Positions 1-12,150 of a DNA stretch of 64,000 nt are shown here, piece by piece. Numbering within the stretch: position 1 is the first letter of the stretch; every line of letters begins with the position of its first letter. The translations under genes were made by a program, and so were the position numbers. Source of the DNA: Elephas maximus indicus (taxonomy: Eukaryota > Chordata > Mammalia > Proboscidea > Elephantidae); NCBI RefSeq assembly GCF_024166365.1, contig NC_064839.1:35600378-35664377 (forward strand), read 5' to 3'. The notes under the pieces are model-generated. The model was not told where the DNA came from. It saw only the letters and a program-made list of their open reading frames with translations, and searched no databases.

Positions 1-3000
1 GAAGCCTTTGGATGAGCATAGGTGTTTGATTTTTAGGAGCTCGCAGTTATCTAGTTTCTCTTCTGGTGTTTGTAGTAATGTTTTGTATACTGTTTTGCCA
101 TGTATTAGGGCATTGTATTGTCCATGTATTAGCATTGTCCCTATTTTTTCTTCCATGATCTTTATCATTTTAGATTTTATATTTAGGTCTTTGATCCATT
201 TTTTTGTTTGTTTTTAAGTACTGTTTTATTAGATGGCTTCAACTACATCTGTGCAGCCTTGCACCCTCTTACAGCAACTTCATCTCTCAGTGACCTCATC
301 TATAAAGTGGGATGAGGGAATTCCCATGCCTCCCAGATTTGGGAGCCAAAGTGCTGCTCATGAAAGTGTATCCAATCAATTTCTTTTTTAAAAAACTTTT
401 ATTGTGCTTTAAGTGAAAGTTTACAAATCAAGTCAGTCTCCCATACAAAAATTTGTATACACCTTGCTATATACTCCTAGTTGCTCTCCCCTTTGATCCA
501 TTTTGAGTTAGTTTTTGTGCATGGTGTGAGGAAGGTTTTTGTTTTTTTCGCAGATGGATATCCAGTTATGTCAGCACCATTTGTTAAAGAGACTGTCTTT
601 TCCCTCATTTAACTGACTTTGGTCCTTTGTCAAATATCAGCTGCTCATATGTGGATGGATTTATGTCTGGATTCTCAATTCTGTTCCATTGGTCTATGTT
701 TCTCTTGTACCAGTACCAGGTTGTTTTGACTACTGTGGCAGTATAACAGATTCTAAAATAAGGTAGTGTGAGGCCTCCCACTTTGTTCTTCTCTTTCAGT
801 AATACTTTACTTTTCCGGGGCCTCTTTTCCCTCCATATGATGTTGGTGATTTGTTTCTCTGTCTCATTAAAAACTGTTGGAATTTGAATTGGAATTGCTT
901 TGTGTCTATAGATTGCTTTTGGTAGAATACACTTTTTTACAATGTTGAGTCTTCCTATCCATGAGCAAGGTATGTTTTTCCACTTGTGTAGGTCTCTCTT
1001 GGTTTCTTGCAGTAGTGTCTTGTAGTTTTGTTTGTATAAGTCTTTTACATCTCTCGTTAGATTTTTTCCTAAGTATTTTATCTTCTTGGGGGCCACTGTA
1101 AATGGTACTGATTTGGTGATCTCCTCTTTGACGTTCTCTTTGTTGGTGTAGAGAAATCCAACTGATTTTTTTATGTTTATCTTATATCCTGATACTCTGC
1201 TGAACTATTAGTTTCAGTAGTTTTCTTGAGGATTCTTTAGGGTTTTCTTTGTATAAGATCATGTCATCCGTAAATAAGAGATACTTTTACTTCTTCCTTA
1301 CCAGTCTGGATGCGCTTTATTTCTTTTTCTAGCCTAATTGCTCTGGCTAGGACCTCCAGCACAATGTTGAATAAGAGTGGTGATAAGGGGCATCCTTGCC
1401 TGGTTCCCATTCTCAAGGGAAATGCTTTCAGTCTCTCCCCATTTAGTATGATGTTGGCCATTGGCTTTGTATAAATGCCCTTTATTATGTTGAGGAATTT
1501 TCCTTCTATTCCTATTTTGCTAAGAGTTTTTCATGAATGTGTGTTGAACTTTGTCAAATGCCTTTTCTGCATCAATTGATAAGATCATGTAGTTCTTTTC
1601 TTCTGTTTTATTTATATGATGGGGTTACACTAATTGTTTTTCTAAGGTTGAACCATCCCTGCATATCTGGTATGAATCCCACTTGGTCCTGGTGAATTAT
1701 TTTTTGATATGTTGTTGAATGCTATTGGCTAGAATTTTGTTAAGGATTTTTGCATCTATGTTCATGAGGGATATATGTCTCTAATCTTTTTTTGTGGTGT
1801 CTTTTCCTGGTTTTGGTATCAGGGATATGCTGGCTTCATAGAATGAGTTTTGGAGTATTCCAACCTTTTCTATGTGCTGAAATACCTTTAGTAGTAGTGG
1901 TGTTAACTCTTCTCTGAAAGTTTGGTAGAGCTTATCCACTGAAGCGTCAGGGTCAGGGCTTTTTTTGTTGTTGTTGTTGTGACTTTTTTCATTGCCTTTT
2001 CAATCTCTTCTTTTGTTATGGGTTTATTTAGTTGTTTTATCTCTGTTTGTGTTAGTTTAGGTAGGTAGTGTGTTTCTAGAAATTTATCCATTTCTTCTAG
2101 GTTTTGAAATTTGTTAGAGTATCAATTTTTCATATTAATCTGATATGATTCTTTTAATTTCAGTTGGGTCTGTTGTGATATCACCCATCTCATTTCTTAT
2201 TTGGGTTATTTGCTTCCTCTCCTGTTTTTCTTCTGTCAGTTTGGCCAATTTTGTTAATTTTTTCAAAGAACCAGCTTTTGGTCTTGTTAACTCTTTCAAT
2301 TGTTTTTCTATTCTCTATTTCATTTAATTCTGTTCTAATTTTTATTATTTGCTTTCTTCTGGTGCCTCAGGGTTTCTTTTGTTGCTCTCTATTTTTTCAA
2401 GTTGTAGAGATGCTTCTTTGATTTTGGCCCTTTCTTCTTTTTGTATGTGTGCATTTATTGATATAAATTGACCTCTGAACACTGTTTTAGCTGTGTCCCA
2501 AAGGTTCTGATAGGAAGTCTTTTCATTCTCATTGGATTCTATGAATGTCTTTATTCCATTCTTAAAGTCTTTTCTAACACAGTCGTTTTTGAGCAGGGTG
2601 TTGTTCAGTTTCCAAGTGTTTCATTTCTTTTCCCTGCTTTTTCTGTTGTTGATTTCTAGTTTTATAGCTTTATGGTCAGAGAAGATGCTTTGTAATATTT
2701 CAATGTTTTGCATTCTGTTAAGGCTTGCCTTATGACCTAATATGTGGTCTATTCTAGAGAATGTTCCATGTGTGCTAGAAAAGAAAGTATACTTGGCTGC
2801 TGTTGGGTGGAGTGTTCTGTATGTGTCTGTGAGGTCAAGTTGGTTGATTGTTGCCTTTAGATCTTCTGTGTCTTTATTGAGCTTCTTTCTGGATGTTCTG
2901 TCCTTCACTGAAAGCGGTGTGTTGAAGTCTTCTACCATTATTGTGGCGCTATCTCACTTTTCAATGCTGTTAGAATTTATTTTATGTACCTTGTAGCCCT

Positions 3001-3395
3001 GTCACTGGGTGCATAAATATTTAATATGGTTATATCCTGCTGGTATATTGTCTCTTTAATCATTATGTAGTGTCCTTCCTTTTCCTTTTTGGTGGATTTA
3101 AGCTTAAAGTCTATTTTGTCAGAAATTAATATTGCCACTCCTGCTCTTTTTTGATTGTTCCTTGCTTGATATATTTTTTTCCATCCATTGAGTTTTAGTT
3201 TGTGTTTTTGAGTCTAAGGTGTGTCTCTTGTAGGCAGCATATAGATGGATCTTTTTTTTTTTTTTTTAATCCATTCTGCCACTCTCTGTCTCTTTTTTGG
3301 TGCATTTAGTCTATTTTCATTCAGTGTAATTATGGATAGATAGGAGTTAAGTACTGTTATTTTGATGTCTTTTTGTGTGTGTCGTGGATGGTTTC
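1..3395 (-). pseudogene. L1 ORF2 remnant (endonuclease and reverse transcriptase)
   Basis: The minus-strand frames are fragments of L1 ORF2. The N-terminal endonuclease start (LNENRLNAPKKRQRVAEWIK-type) lies near 3214-3405. More endonuclease is at 2621-2938 (IDHILGHKASLNR, SDHKAIKLEI). The linker is at 1903-2091, RT at 1264-1461 ([14 protein letters not shown]) and the post-RT region at 605-1096. Frameshifts separate all pieces, so no complete protein is encoded. Confidence 0.85.
203..490 (-). mobile_element. 5'-truncated L1 tail with 3'-transduced sequence
   Basis: A 288-bp insertion is flanked by a perfect 14-bp duplication, ctttgatccatttt, at 189-202 and 491-504. In its own orientation it begins with about 100 bp of L1 3' UTR and a first AATAAA (403-398). 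About 180 bp of non-L1 sequence follows (about 385-231), then a second AATAAA (230-225) and an A-rich tail (about 215-203). Read-through of the first signal and use of a downstream one would produce this. Part of the extra sequence resembles MIR. Confidence 0.75.
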
Positions 3396-3599
3396 TTTTT
3401 TCCACTCAATTTTTTGTGCTGAGTAGTTCATCTTTATATGTTGTCTTTCCCTCTTATTCATTGCTGATTTTGTTTTTGCTGAGTCTTTATGTTTTTCTTG
3501 TATTTTGTTTTGATGTGTAGGATTGTTAGTCTCCCTTTTGGTTACCTTAATATTTACCCCTATTTTTCAAAGTTTAAACCAAACTTTTATTTCTTTATA

Positions 3600-4740
3600 T
3601 CGCCTTGACTTCCTCCTCATATGAAAGATGTATAACTCCATTTTTTAGTCCATCTTTATTGTTTTGATGCTGTCATCTTTTATGTAATGCTATCGCTGTT
3701 TCCTGTTTTGAGCATCTTTTTATCTTGATTTATTTTTGTGATTTCCCTATCTGGGTTGATATCTGCTTTCTCTGTCCTGTGTTCTTATGTTGGGTTGATA
3801 TCTGATATTTTTGATTTTCTAACCAGAGAATCCCCTTTAGTATTTCTTGCAGTTTTGGTTTGGTGTTTTCAAATGCCGTAAACTTCTGTTTATGGAAATG
3901 TCCTAATTTTGCCTTCATATTTGAGAGACAGGTTTGCTGGATATATGATTCTTGGCTGGCAGTTTTTTTTCCTTCAATACTTTATATAAGTCATTCCCTT
4001 GCCTTCTCACCTGCATGGTTTCTGTCGAGTAGTCTGGACTTGTTCTTTTGACTCTCCTTTGTACATGACTTTTTGTTTATTCCTAGCCACTCTTAAAATT
4101 CTTTATATTTGGTTTTGGCAAGTTTGATTATATCTTTCTGACTGTCTTGTGAGATCTACCTTATGTGGGGCTCGATGAGCATCTTGGATAGATACCTTCT
4201 CATCTTTCATGATATCAGGAAAGTTTCTACCAACAAATCTTCAACAATTCTCTCTGTATGTTCTGTTATCCCTCCCTGCTCTGGTACTCCAATCACTCAG
4301 AGGTTATTTCTCTTGATAGAGTCCACATGATTCTTAAGGTTTTCTTCATTTTTTTTTAATTCTTTTTATCTGATTTTTCTTCAAATATATTGGTGCCAAG
4401 TGCTTTATCTTCAAGTTCACAGATCCTGCCTTCCACATACTGAATTCTGCTCCTCTCTCTTTCTATTGTGTTGTCTAATTCTGTAATTTTATTGTTCATC
4501 TTCTGAATTTCTGTTTGCTGTCTATGGATCTTTCCAGCTTATTAAATTTTTCATTATGTTCCTGAATAACCTTTTTAATTTCTTCAACTGCTTTATCTCT
4601 GTGTTCCTTAGCTTGTTCTGCATCTTGCCTGATCTCTTTCTTGATCTCTTGAAAAGTTCTGTATATTAATCTTTTGTAGCCTGTATCTGGTAATCCCAGG
4701 AAGACATCTTCATCCACAAGACTCCTCGGTTCTTTCGAGA
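3600..4740 (-). pseudogene. L1 ORF1 remnant (RNA-binding chaperone)
   Basis: The frame at 4717-4496 encodes a charged coiled-coil N-terminus (FQEIKKEIRQDAEQAKEHRD). It matches the ORF1 fragment at 63972-63634 in another L1 here. A more C-terminal piece is at 3918-3730 (HFHKQKFTAFENTKPKLQEI). The frames are not joined, and a poly-A/poly-T run lies at 4810-4841, just beyond the start region. No intact ORF1 protein is possible. Confidence 0.7.
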
Positions 4741-5155
4741 GCTTGTTGAAGCGATTGTGGTCTGCTTCTTTACACGATTTATATTGAGTGTTGTCTCTGA
4801 GCTATCTATAAAAAAAAAAAAAAAAAAAAATTTTTTTTTAAGTTACTGTATTTATTTTATGTTTCTTACTGTATCCTAGCTTCTTGCTTTATTTTGATAT
4901 GCCCAAATAGGCTGCTTAAGTGAGCTGGCTTGATTCTTTGCACCCTTGAAGCTCTAATGCCCTGTCACCAGATAGCTAGAGCTGTGACCAGGTGTATGAG
5001 CCTAGGAGTTCATTCATTTTTCTTGTATGGATTCAGCTCAGGTGTCCAGGTAGTTGGTTATCAAGCGTGTGGTACAGGCTCTCTCCTACAGTCTTAGAGC
5101 TGTGGGGGTGATTAGTTTAGGCACAGGTATCTGGTTGTACCCCCACGTGTCTGTC

Positions 5156-7608
5156 AGTTTGTCGTACTGTGGGGACTTGTGTGTTGCTATGATGCTGGAA
5201 GCTATGCCACTGGTATTCAGATACCAGCAGGGTCACCCATGGAGGATAGGTTTCAGCTGAGCTTCCAGACTAAGAAGAAGGACCCAGCAGTCTACTTCTG
5301 AAAAGCATTAGCCAGTGAAAACCTTATGAATAGCAGCAGAACATTGTCTGATATGGTGCTGGAAGACGAGCTCCCCAGGTTAGAAGGCACTCAAAAGATG
5401 ACTGGGGAAGAGCTGCCTCCTCAAAGTAGATTCAACCTTAATGATGTGGATGGAGTAAAGTTTTCAGGACCTTCATTTACTGATGTGGCACGACTCAAAA
5501 TGAGAAGAAACAGCTACAAACATCCATTAACAATCAGAACCTGGAATGTACGAAGTATGAATCTAGGAAAATTGGAAATTGTCAAAAATGAAATGGAATG
5601 CATAAACATTGATATCCTAGGCATTAGTGAGCTGAAATGGACTGGTATTGGCCATTTTGAATCAGACAATCATATAGTCTACCATGCTGGGAATGACAAT
5701 TTGAAGAGAAATGCTGTTGGATTCATTGTCAAAAAGACCTTTCAAGATCTATCCTGAAGTACAACACTGTCAGTAATAGGATAATATCCATACACCTACA
5801 AGGAAGACCAGTTAATACAACCATTATTCAAATTTACACACCAACCACTAGGGCCAAAGATGAAGAAATAGAAGATTTTTATCAGCTGCTGCAGTCTGAA
5901 ATTGATCAAACATGCAAGCAAGATGCATTGATAATTACTGGCAGTTGGAATGCCAAAGTTGGAAGCAAAGAAGAAGGATCAGTAGTTGGAAAATATGGCC
6001 TTGTCGGAGATCAAATGATAGAATTTTGGAAGACCAACGACTTCTTCATTGCAAATACCTTCTTTCACCAACATAATGGCGACTTTTTTTTTTTTTTTAT
6101 CATTTTTTAAATTTTTATACACATGGACCTAGCCAGGTGGAACACACAGAAATCAAATTGACTATATCTGTGGAAAGAGATGATGGAAAAGCTCAATATC
6201 ATCAGTCAGAACAAGGCCAGGGGCCGACTGTGGAACAGACCATCAATTGCTAATATGCAAGATCAAGCTGAAACTGAAGAAAATCAGAGCAAGTCCACAA
6301 GAACCAAAATATGACCTTAAGTATATCCCACCTGAATTTAGAAACCATCTGAAGAATAGATTTGATGCATTGAACACTAGTGACTGAAGATCAGACAAGT
6401 TGTGGAATGACATCAAGGACATCATATATGAAGAAAGCAAGAGGTCATTGAAAACACGAGAAAGAAAGAAAAAAACCAAGATGGATGTCAGAGGAGACTG
6501 AAACTTGCTCTCGAACGTCAAGCAGCTAAAGCAAAAGGAATTGATGAAGTAAAAGAACTGAACAGAAGATTTCAAAATGTGGCTCAAGAAGACAAAGTAA
6601 AGTATTATAATGACATGTGCAAAGAGCTGGAGATGGAAAACCAAAAGGGAAGAACACACTCAGCATTTCTCAAGCTGAAAGAACTGAAGAAAAAACTCAA
6701 GGCTCGAGTTGGAATAGTGAAGGATTCTATGGGGAAAATATTAAATGATGCAGGAAGCATCAAAAGAAGATGGAAGGAATACACAGAGTCATTATACCAA
6801 AAAGAATTCGTCGATGTTCAACCATTTCAAGAGGTGGCATATGATCAGGAACCAAAGGTACTGAAGGAAGAAGTCCAAGCTGCTCTGAAGGCACTGGCAA
6901 AAAATAAGCCTCCAGAAATTGATGGAGTATCGAGATGTTTCAACAAATGGATGCAGCACTGGAGGTGCTCATTCGTCTATGCCAAGAAATAAGGAAGACA
7001 GCTTCCTGGCCAACTGACTGGAAGAGATCCGTATTTATGCCTATTCCCAAGAATGGTGATCCAACCGAATGTGGAAATTATAGAACAATAACATTAACAT
7101 CACACGCAAGCAAAATTTTGCTGAAGATCATTCAAAAACAGCTGCAGCACTATATTGACAGGGAACTTCTAGAAATTCAGGCTGGATTCAGAAGAGGACG
7201 TGGAACCAGGGATATCACTCCTGATGTCGGATGGATCCTGGCTGAAAGCAGAGAATACCAGAAGGATGTTTGCCTGTGTTTTATTGACTATGTAAAGGCA
7301 TTCAACTGTATGGATCATAAGAAATTATGGATAACATTGGGAAGAATGGGAATTCCAGAACACTTAATTGTGCCCATGAGGAACCTTTACATAGATCAAG
7401 AGGCAGTTGTTCGGACAGAACAAGGGGTTACTGATTGGTTTAAACTCAGGAAAGGTATGCATCAGGGTTGTATTCTTTCACCATACTTATTCAACCTGTA
7501 TGCTGAGGAAATAATAGAAGCTGGACTGTATGAAGAAGAGCGTGGCATCAGGATTGGAGGAAGACTGACTACCAACCTGCGTTATGCAGATGACACAACC
7601 TTGTTTGC
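5156..7608 (+). mobile_element. RTE (BovB-clade) LINE, copy 1, 3'-truncated
   Basis: The element begins near cagtttgtcgtactg (about 5156), the same terminus reached by the inverted 5' end of the copy at 44.65 kb. It continues through the endonuclease and RT regions and stops just after the YADD motif, within ttgtttgc at 7608. L1 5' UTR sequence then resumes. The RT C-terminus and the 3' UTR are absent. No target-site duplication is visible at the two ends. Confidence 0.85.
5326..7608 (+). pseudogene. RTE polyprotein remnant (APE endonuclease and reverse transcriptase)
   Basis: The frame at 5326-5757 encodes the endonuclease start, with TWNVRSMNLGKLEIVKNEME and ISELKWTG (the Glu of the APE active site). 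The frame ends at a stop at 5755. A second endonuclease piece is at 5928-6110 and is broken by a T-rich run at 6084-6098. The connector is at 6579-6992. The RT is at 6935-7610, with CFIDYVKAFNCMDHKKLW, MHQGCILSPYLFNLY and LRYADDTTLFA. The YADD catalytic box is intact, but stops and frameshifts separate the segments. Residues after 7610 are L1-derived read-through. Confidence 0.85.
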
Positions 7609-8095
7609 CCAATTGTTAATTTATTCCTTCTCCAAGGGTGGGAGAATGGCTGAGCCCGCAGCTGGATGTATCTCAGGCCCAGGGAAATCAACAGCTGGCT
7701 TGGGGGCTGGGACCTTTTTAAAATAAATGCAAGAACTTTGCTTTTGCCAAGAGCTCTGTTCTTCTCTGGTTCTGGAGGTTTGAGTAGACTGTGTGGCTGT
7801 CTCTCGGTGAGGAAACTGTGACCCGAATGCTACCACCAGCCCTGCCATGGTCGCTCCAGAGGATCGTGCCTGAGGGGTGCCAGTTCCCGCTGAGTCAGTT
7901 CCGACAACTCTTCGCTGCTTCTGAACTGTCGTTTCCTCCCTGTGCCACTCAGTTCCATTTCCCAACTTTGCCTTAGATGTTCAGGGCTCCTAGCTTGTCA
8001 TATATATAATAGTTTGACTTGTTTTCCCAGGTCTTTGTTGTAAGAGGGATGACCAGAAGTGTCTGACTACTCCACTATTTTGGCCCCGCCTTCCT

Positions 8096-11000
8096 AGAAC
8101 ATTTTATAAACTGTATGCCAGTTGACCTAGATGTTCCCCAAGACCATGGTCGTCAGCCCACAGGCCCAGTAACTCATTCCCTCAAGGTGTTTGTATGCCT
8201 CTAGGAAGCTTTTATAGGTTTGCCTTAGTCAAGTTGTGCTGACTTCCTCTGTATTGTGTTCTTTTCCTTCACCAAAGTTGACAGTTGTCTATCTAGTGAG
8301 TTCTTCTCCCCACTGTAGTAACCATCAAAGATTTTTTTCTGTGTTCTAACCTTTAAGTTTTTATAATAGTGGTCTCATACAATATTTGTCCTTTTATGAT
8401 TGACTTATTTCGCTCAGCATAATGCTCTCCAGATTCATCCACGTTGTGAGATGTTTCATGGCTTCATCATTGTTCCTTATTTTTATGCAGTATTCCATTG
8501 TGTGTATGCACCATAATTTATCCATTCATCTGTTGATGGGCACTTAGGTTGTTTTTATTCTTTTGCTATTATGAACAGTGCTTCAATGAACATGGGTGTG
8601 TATACGTTTATTCCTGCAATAGCTCTTATTTTTCTAGAATATTTTTCTTAGAGTGGGATTGCTCAATCATATGGTATTTCACTTTCTAGCTTTTTCAGAA
8701 GGTGCCATATTGTTTTCCAGTTGTTACACCGTTTTACATTCCCACCCACAGTGTTTAAGAGTTCCAATCTCCCTGCAACCTTTCCAACATTTACTTTCTA
8801 TTTTTTAGATTAGTGCTAGTAATGTTGGGGTGAGACGGTATCTCATTGTAATTCCTGTTTTTTATCTCTTTTAATATTATGCTTAGGTGCGAGTTTACAG
8901 CGCTAGTTTCTCATTCAAAAATTTATACCCCTTTTTTGGTAACATTTGTTGCAATCCCTGCAATGTGTCAGCACTCTCCCCCTTTCCAGCCTGGGTTCCC
9001 CATGCCCATTTGGCCAGTTTTCCCATTTTTTCCTGCCTTCATATCATTGCTTTGGTAATATGTTGCCCATTTGGCCTCAAATACTTGATTGAACCAAGGA
9101 GCACATTCATGTGTGTTACTGTTTCATAGGCCTGTCTAATCTTTGGCTGACAGGTGGACTTTGGGAGTGGCCTCAGTTCTGAGTTAGCAGGGTGTCTGGT
9201 GGTCATAGTCTCAGGGGTTCCTTCAGTCTCCATCAGACCAGGAAGTCTGGTCTCATCGTAGTTTTGACTTACCTTTCTCTAATGGCTAATGATCACATTT
9301 CCTCATGTGTCTTAGCTGTCTGAATGTTTTCTTTGGTGAAGCATCTGTTCATTTATATTGTTTTCCCATTTTTAAATTGGATTATTTGTCTGTTGTTGAG
9401 GTGTTGAAGTATTTTTATAGACTAGAGATTACACCCTTTTCAGATATGTTGTAGCCAATTTTTTTTTTTTCCCCAGATTGTAGGTTCGCTTTTCACTCTT
9501 TGTTGAAGTCTTTTGATGAGCCTAAGTGTTTAATTTTTAGGAGTTCCCATTTATCAAGTTTCTCTTCTGGTGTTTGTGCCACTGTCCCTACTTTTTCTTC
9601 CACGATCTTTCTCATTTTAAGTTTTATATTAAGGCCTTTGATCCATTTTGAGTAAGTTTTTGTGTATGGTGTGAAGTTTGGGTCTTATTTCATTATTTTA
9701 CAGATAGATGTCCAGTTTTATCAGCAGCATTTGTAAAAAAGACTGTCTTTTCCCCATTTAATGGAATGGTCCTTTGTCAAAGATCAGCTGATTATAGGTG
9801 GATTTATGTCTGGGTTCACGATTCTGTTCCATTGGTCTATGTGTGTATTGTTGCCGCAGTACCAGGCTGTTTTGACTACTGTTAAGTATAATAGTAGGTT
9901 CTGGGGTCAGGCAGTATGAGACTTCCTACTCTGTTCTTTTTCTTCAACAATGCTTTCCTTATCTGGGGCCTCTTTCCTTTCCATATAAAGTTGGTGCTTA
10001 GTTTTTCCATCTCATTAAAGAATGCTGTTATTTGGATTGGGATTTCATTACATCTGTAGGTTGCTTTGGGTAGAATTGACATTTTCACAATGTTGAGTCT
10101 TCCAGTATATTTTTCCATTTATGCAGGTCTCTTTTTGTTTCTTGCAGTAGTGTTTTTGTAGTTTTCTTTGTAAAGGTCTTTTATGTCTCTGGTTAGATAT
10201 AGTCCTAAGTATTTTATTATTTTAGGGACTATTATAAATGGCATTGTTTTCCTGATTTCCTTTTCTAAGTTCTTTTTGTTGGTGTATAGGAATCCGAATG
10301 ATTTTTGTGTGTTTATCTTGTATCCTATTCCGCTGAATGTTTCTAGCGGTTCCAGTAGTTTTCTGGTGGAATCTTAAGGGTTCTCTACATTATAGTACCT
10401 TATCATCTGCAAATAGTGGTAGTTTTACTTCTTTCCAACTTGGATGCTCTGTATCTTTTTCTTGCCTTACTAATCTAGGTAGGACTTCCAGCACAATGTT
10501 AAATAGGATTGATGATAAAGGGCATCTTTACCTTGTTCCTATCTTCAGGGGGAATGCTTTCAGCCTCTCTCCGTTGAGAATGATGTTGGCTGTTTGTTTT
10601 GTATCAATGCTCTTTATTATTTGAGTTTCCCCTCTGTTCCTATTTTATCAGGAATGGGTGTTGGACTTTATCAAATGTCTTTTCTGTGTCAGTTGAGATG
10701 ATCACGCGATTCTTCCATTTATGTGTTGGATTACGTTGATTGATTTTCTAATGTTGAACCACCTTGCATACCTGGTAGGAATCCCACCTGGTCGTGGTGT
10801 TGCTTTTCTAACAAGATGCTGAATTCTGTTGGCTAAGATTTTGTTGAGAATTTTTATGTCTATATTAATTAAGGACACTTCTCTGTAATTTTGTTTTTTT
10901 GTGGTGTCTTTGCCTGGCTTTGGTATCAGGTTATGATGGGTTCATAGTATGAATTCAGGAGTATTCCTATTCCTTCCTTTTCTATCCTTTGAAATAGTTT

Positions 11001-11130
11001 GAGTAGTGTGAGCTCTTCTCTGAATGTTTGGTAGAATTCTCCAGTGAAGACGTCTGGGTCAGGGCTTTGTTGTTGTTGTTGTTGGGAGTTTATTACCTCT
11101 TCAACCTCTTTTCTCAGTGAGACTCTTAAA
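8096..11130 (-). mobile_element. L1 LINE, 5'-truncated, antisense, with nested L1
   Basis: From 8096 the sequence aligns with the 3' UTR of the L1 at 37.7-41.2 kb, starting at the point equivalent to about 38427. It runs through the ORF2 C-terminus and RT to about 11130, where it is truncated. Its missing 3' end may lie beyond the full-length L1 that abuts it. Minus-strand pieces such as 10118-9882 (LNIVKMSILPKATYRCNEIP) are ORF2. A nested L1 tail occupies 8854-9250. Confidence 0.8.
8854..9250 (-). mobile_element. Nested L1 3' UTR insertion
   Basis: This is an L1 3' UTR fragment interrupting the ORF2 C-terminal region of the surrounding L1. It is flanked by a near-perfect 13-bp duplication, tctcattgtaatt at 8841-8853 and tctcatcgtagtt at 9251-9263. 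The host L1 resumes with ttgactt and ctctaatggctaatgatc after the right copy. Confidence 0.7.
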
Positions 11131-12150
11131 AAAAAAAAAAGCAGGATTAGTACCTTCTAACCAAGCACTGTCTCAGAATTCACTGCATTGACTCCAACTG
11201 GTACTTTTAACCATCACAAGCTAGTAAGTAAAAACCTGACTTCAGAACTGTAGTATTCAGTTTGTGCAAAGGCCAAATGACACCATGGTACTCTGGAGAC
11301 ACAGTGGCTCTGCAGCAGTCCAAGATGCAGGGGCAAAGACTGTCACCATGTCAGTACAGAAGGTCACAGCTACTCCCCACCCAAGTCCCACAGCTGCCAT
11401 AGTCCTGATGCTCCTTATGTTGTAAGCAGCAACTTAGGTTCAACAAAACAGTCACCAGTTCACATTAATTTTTAGTGTTAGAAAAGCTCTAAGCATAATT
11501 TTATGTTTATATACATTTAACAGTATAATAAAAACTTAAGTGAAAAAAATGTTGAAGGGTCTCTTCATCATATTTGAGAAACACTGTTAGAATATTTTCT
11601 TCCCTAAATGCCTCAGAGTTTGACTCTTCTACTTAGAGAGTACCCTCTAATGATGTGAGAATTTGAGGGGAAAAAAGCTCTGGATTCTAATCCCGTTTGG
11701 CAGACCACGACTAGCTGCAATCAGGTGGCTGGACTGAGAGGAGATTAAGTTCTTACCTTCTCACTGTGGTTTATTTTGAGGTTGGTTGATAAACAGCGTA
11801 GTATAAACCCCAAAATCCATAGTTGATAGGTAACAATGCTGTAAAAGTTTCCAACTTGTAACTATGGGATGAATTTTAAGACTTCAGCATTTCTTTAAAC
11901 CTTGCCCTTCACTCACTCAGAGGTGAGAAAGGGGAAATTCTTTTGGCTCCAGGAAAAGTATGTTATGTGAGGAAACTGAAAAGAGGAAACCTCCACATTA
12001 ACTGTTTGACAAGGCTTCCATGGATTAGGGTTAGAAAATCCAATACAGTGCAACACCAGCTTCTTGACCAGTGCAGTTCCACAAAACTTGTTCAAGATAT
12101 TGCTACCCCCATCTGCTGACACATGCTATGCTGCAATTAAACAACTACTT
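11131..12150. other. TERF2 downstream flank, low repeat content
   Basis: This interval lies between the L1 at 8.1-11.1 kb and the most probable end of TERF2. It opens with an A run at 11128-11140. I recognise no gene, and the frames are short and unrelated to known proteins. An alternative distal TERF2 3' UTR could extend through part of it, because an AATAAA on the minus strand lies at 11775-11770. Confidence 0.5.
11770..11775 (-). promoter_or_regulatory. Possible distal poly(A) signal of TERF2 (AATAAA)
   Basis: tttatt on the plus strand reads AATAAA on the minus strand, 1.37 kb downstream of the TERF2 stop codon. It would give a 3' UTR of about 1.4 kb. Usage cannot be decided from sequence alone. 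Confidence 0.35.

Larger units (their letters stand above)
1..8091 (-). mobile_element. L1 LINE, full-length-type copy, antisense, 3' end outside the window
   Basis: Read on the minus strand, the element starts at about 8091 with a GGCGGGGCCAAAATAG-like 5' end. It runs through a 5' UTR (about 8091-7609 and 5155-4745), ORF1 (about 4740-3600) and ORF2 (about 3395 to beyond base 1). ORF2 matches L1 endonuclease and reverse transcriptase but is broken by stops and frameshifts. Two later insertions interrupt it: an RTE in the 5' UTR (5156-7608) and a small L1 in ORF2 (203-490). Its 3' end lies left of the window. It is too damaged to be active. Confidence 0.85.

Noticed and set aside
4810-4842. 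A-run followed by T-run as a hairpin terminator or insertion scar
   Set aside because: It lies at the L1 ORF1/5' UTR boundary without duplications. Simple-sequence expansion is the easier explanation.
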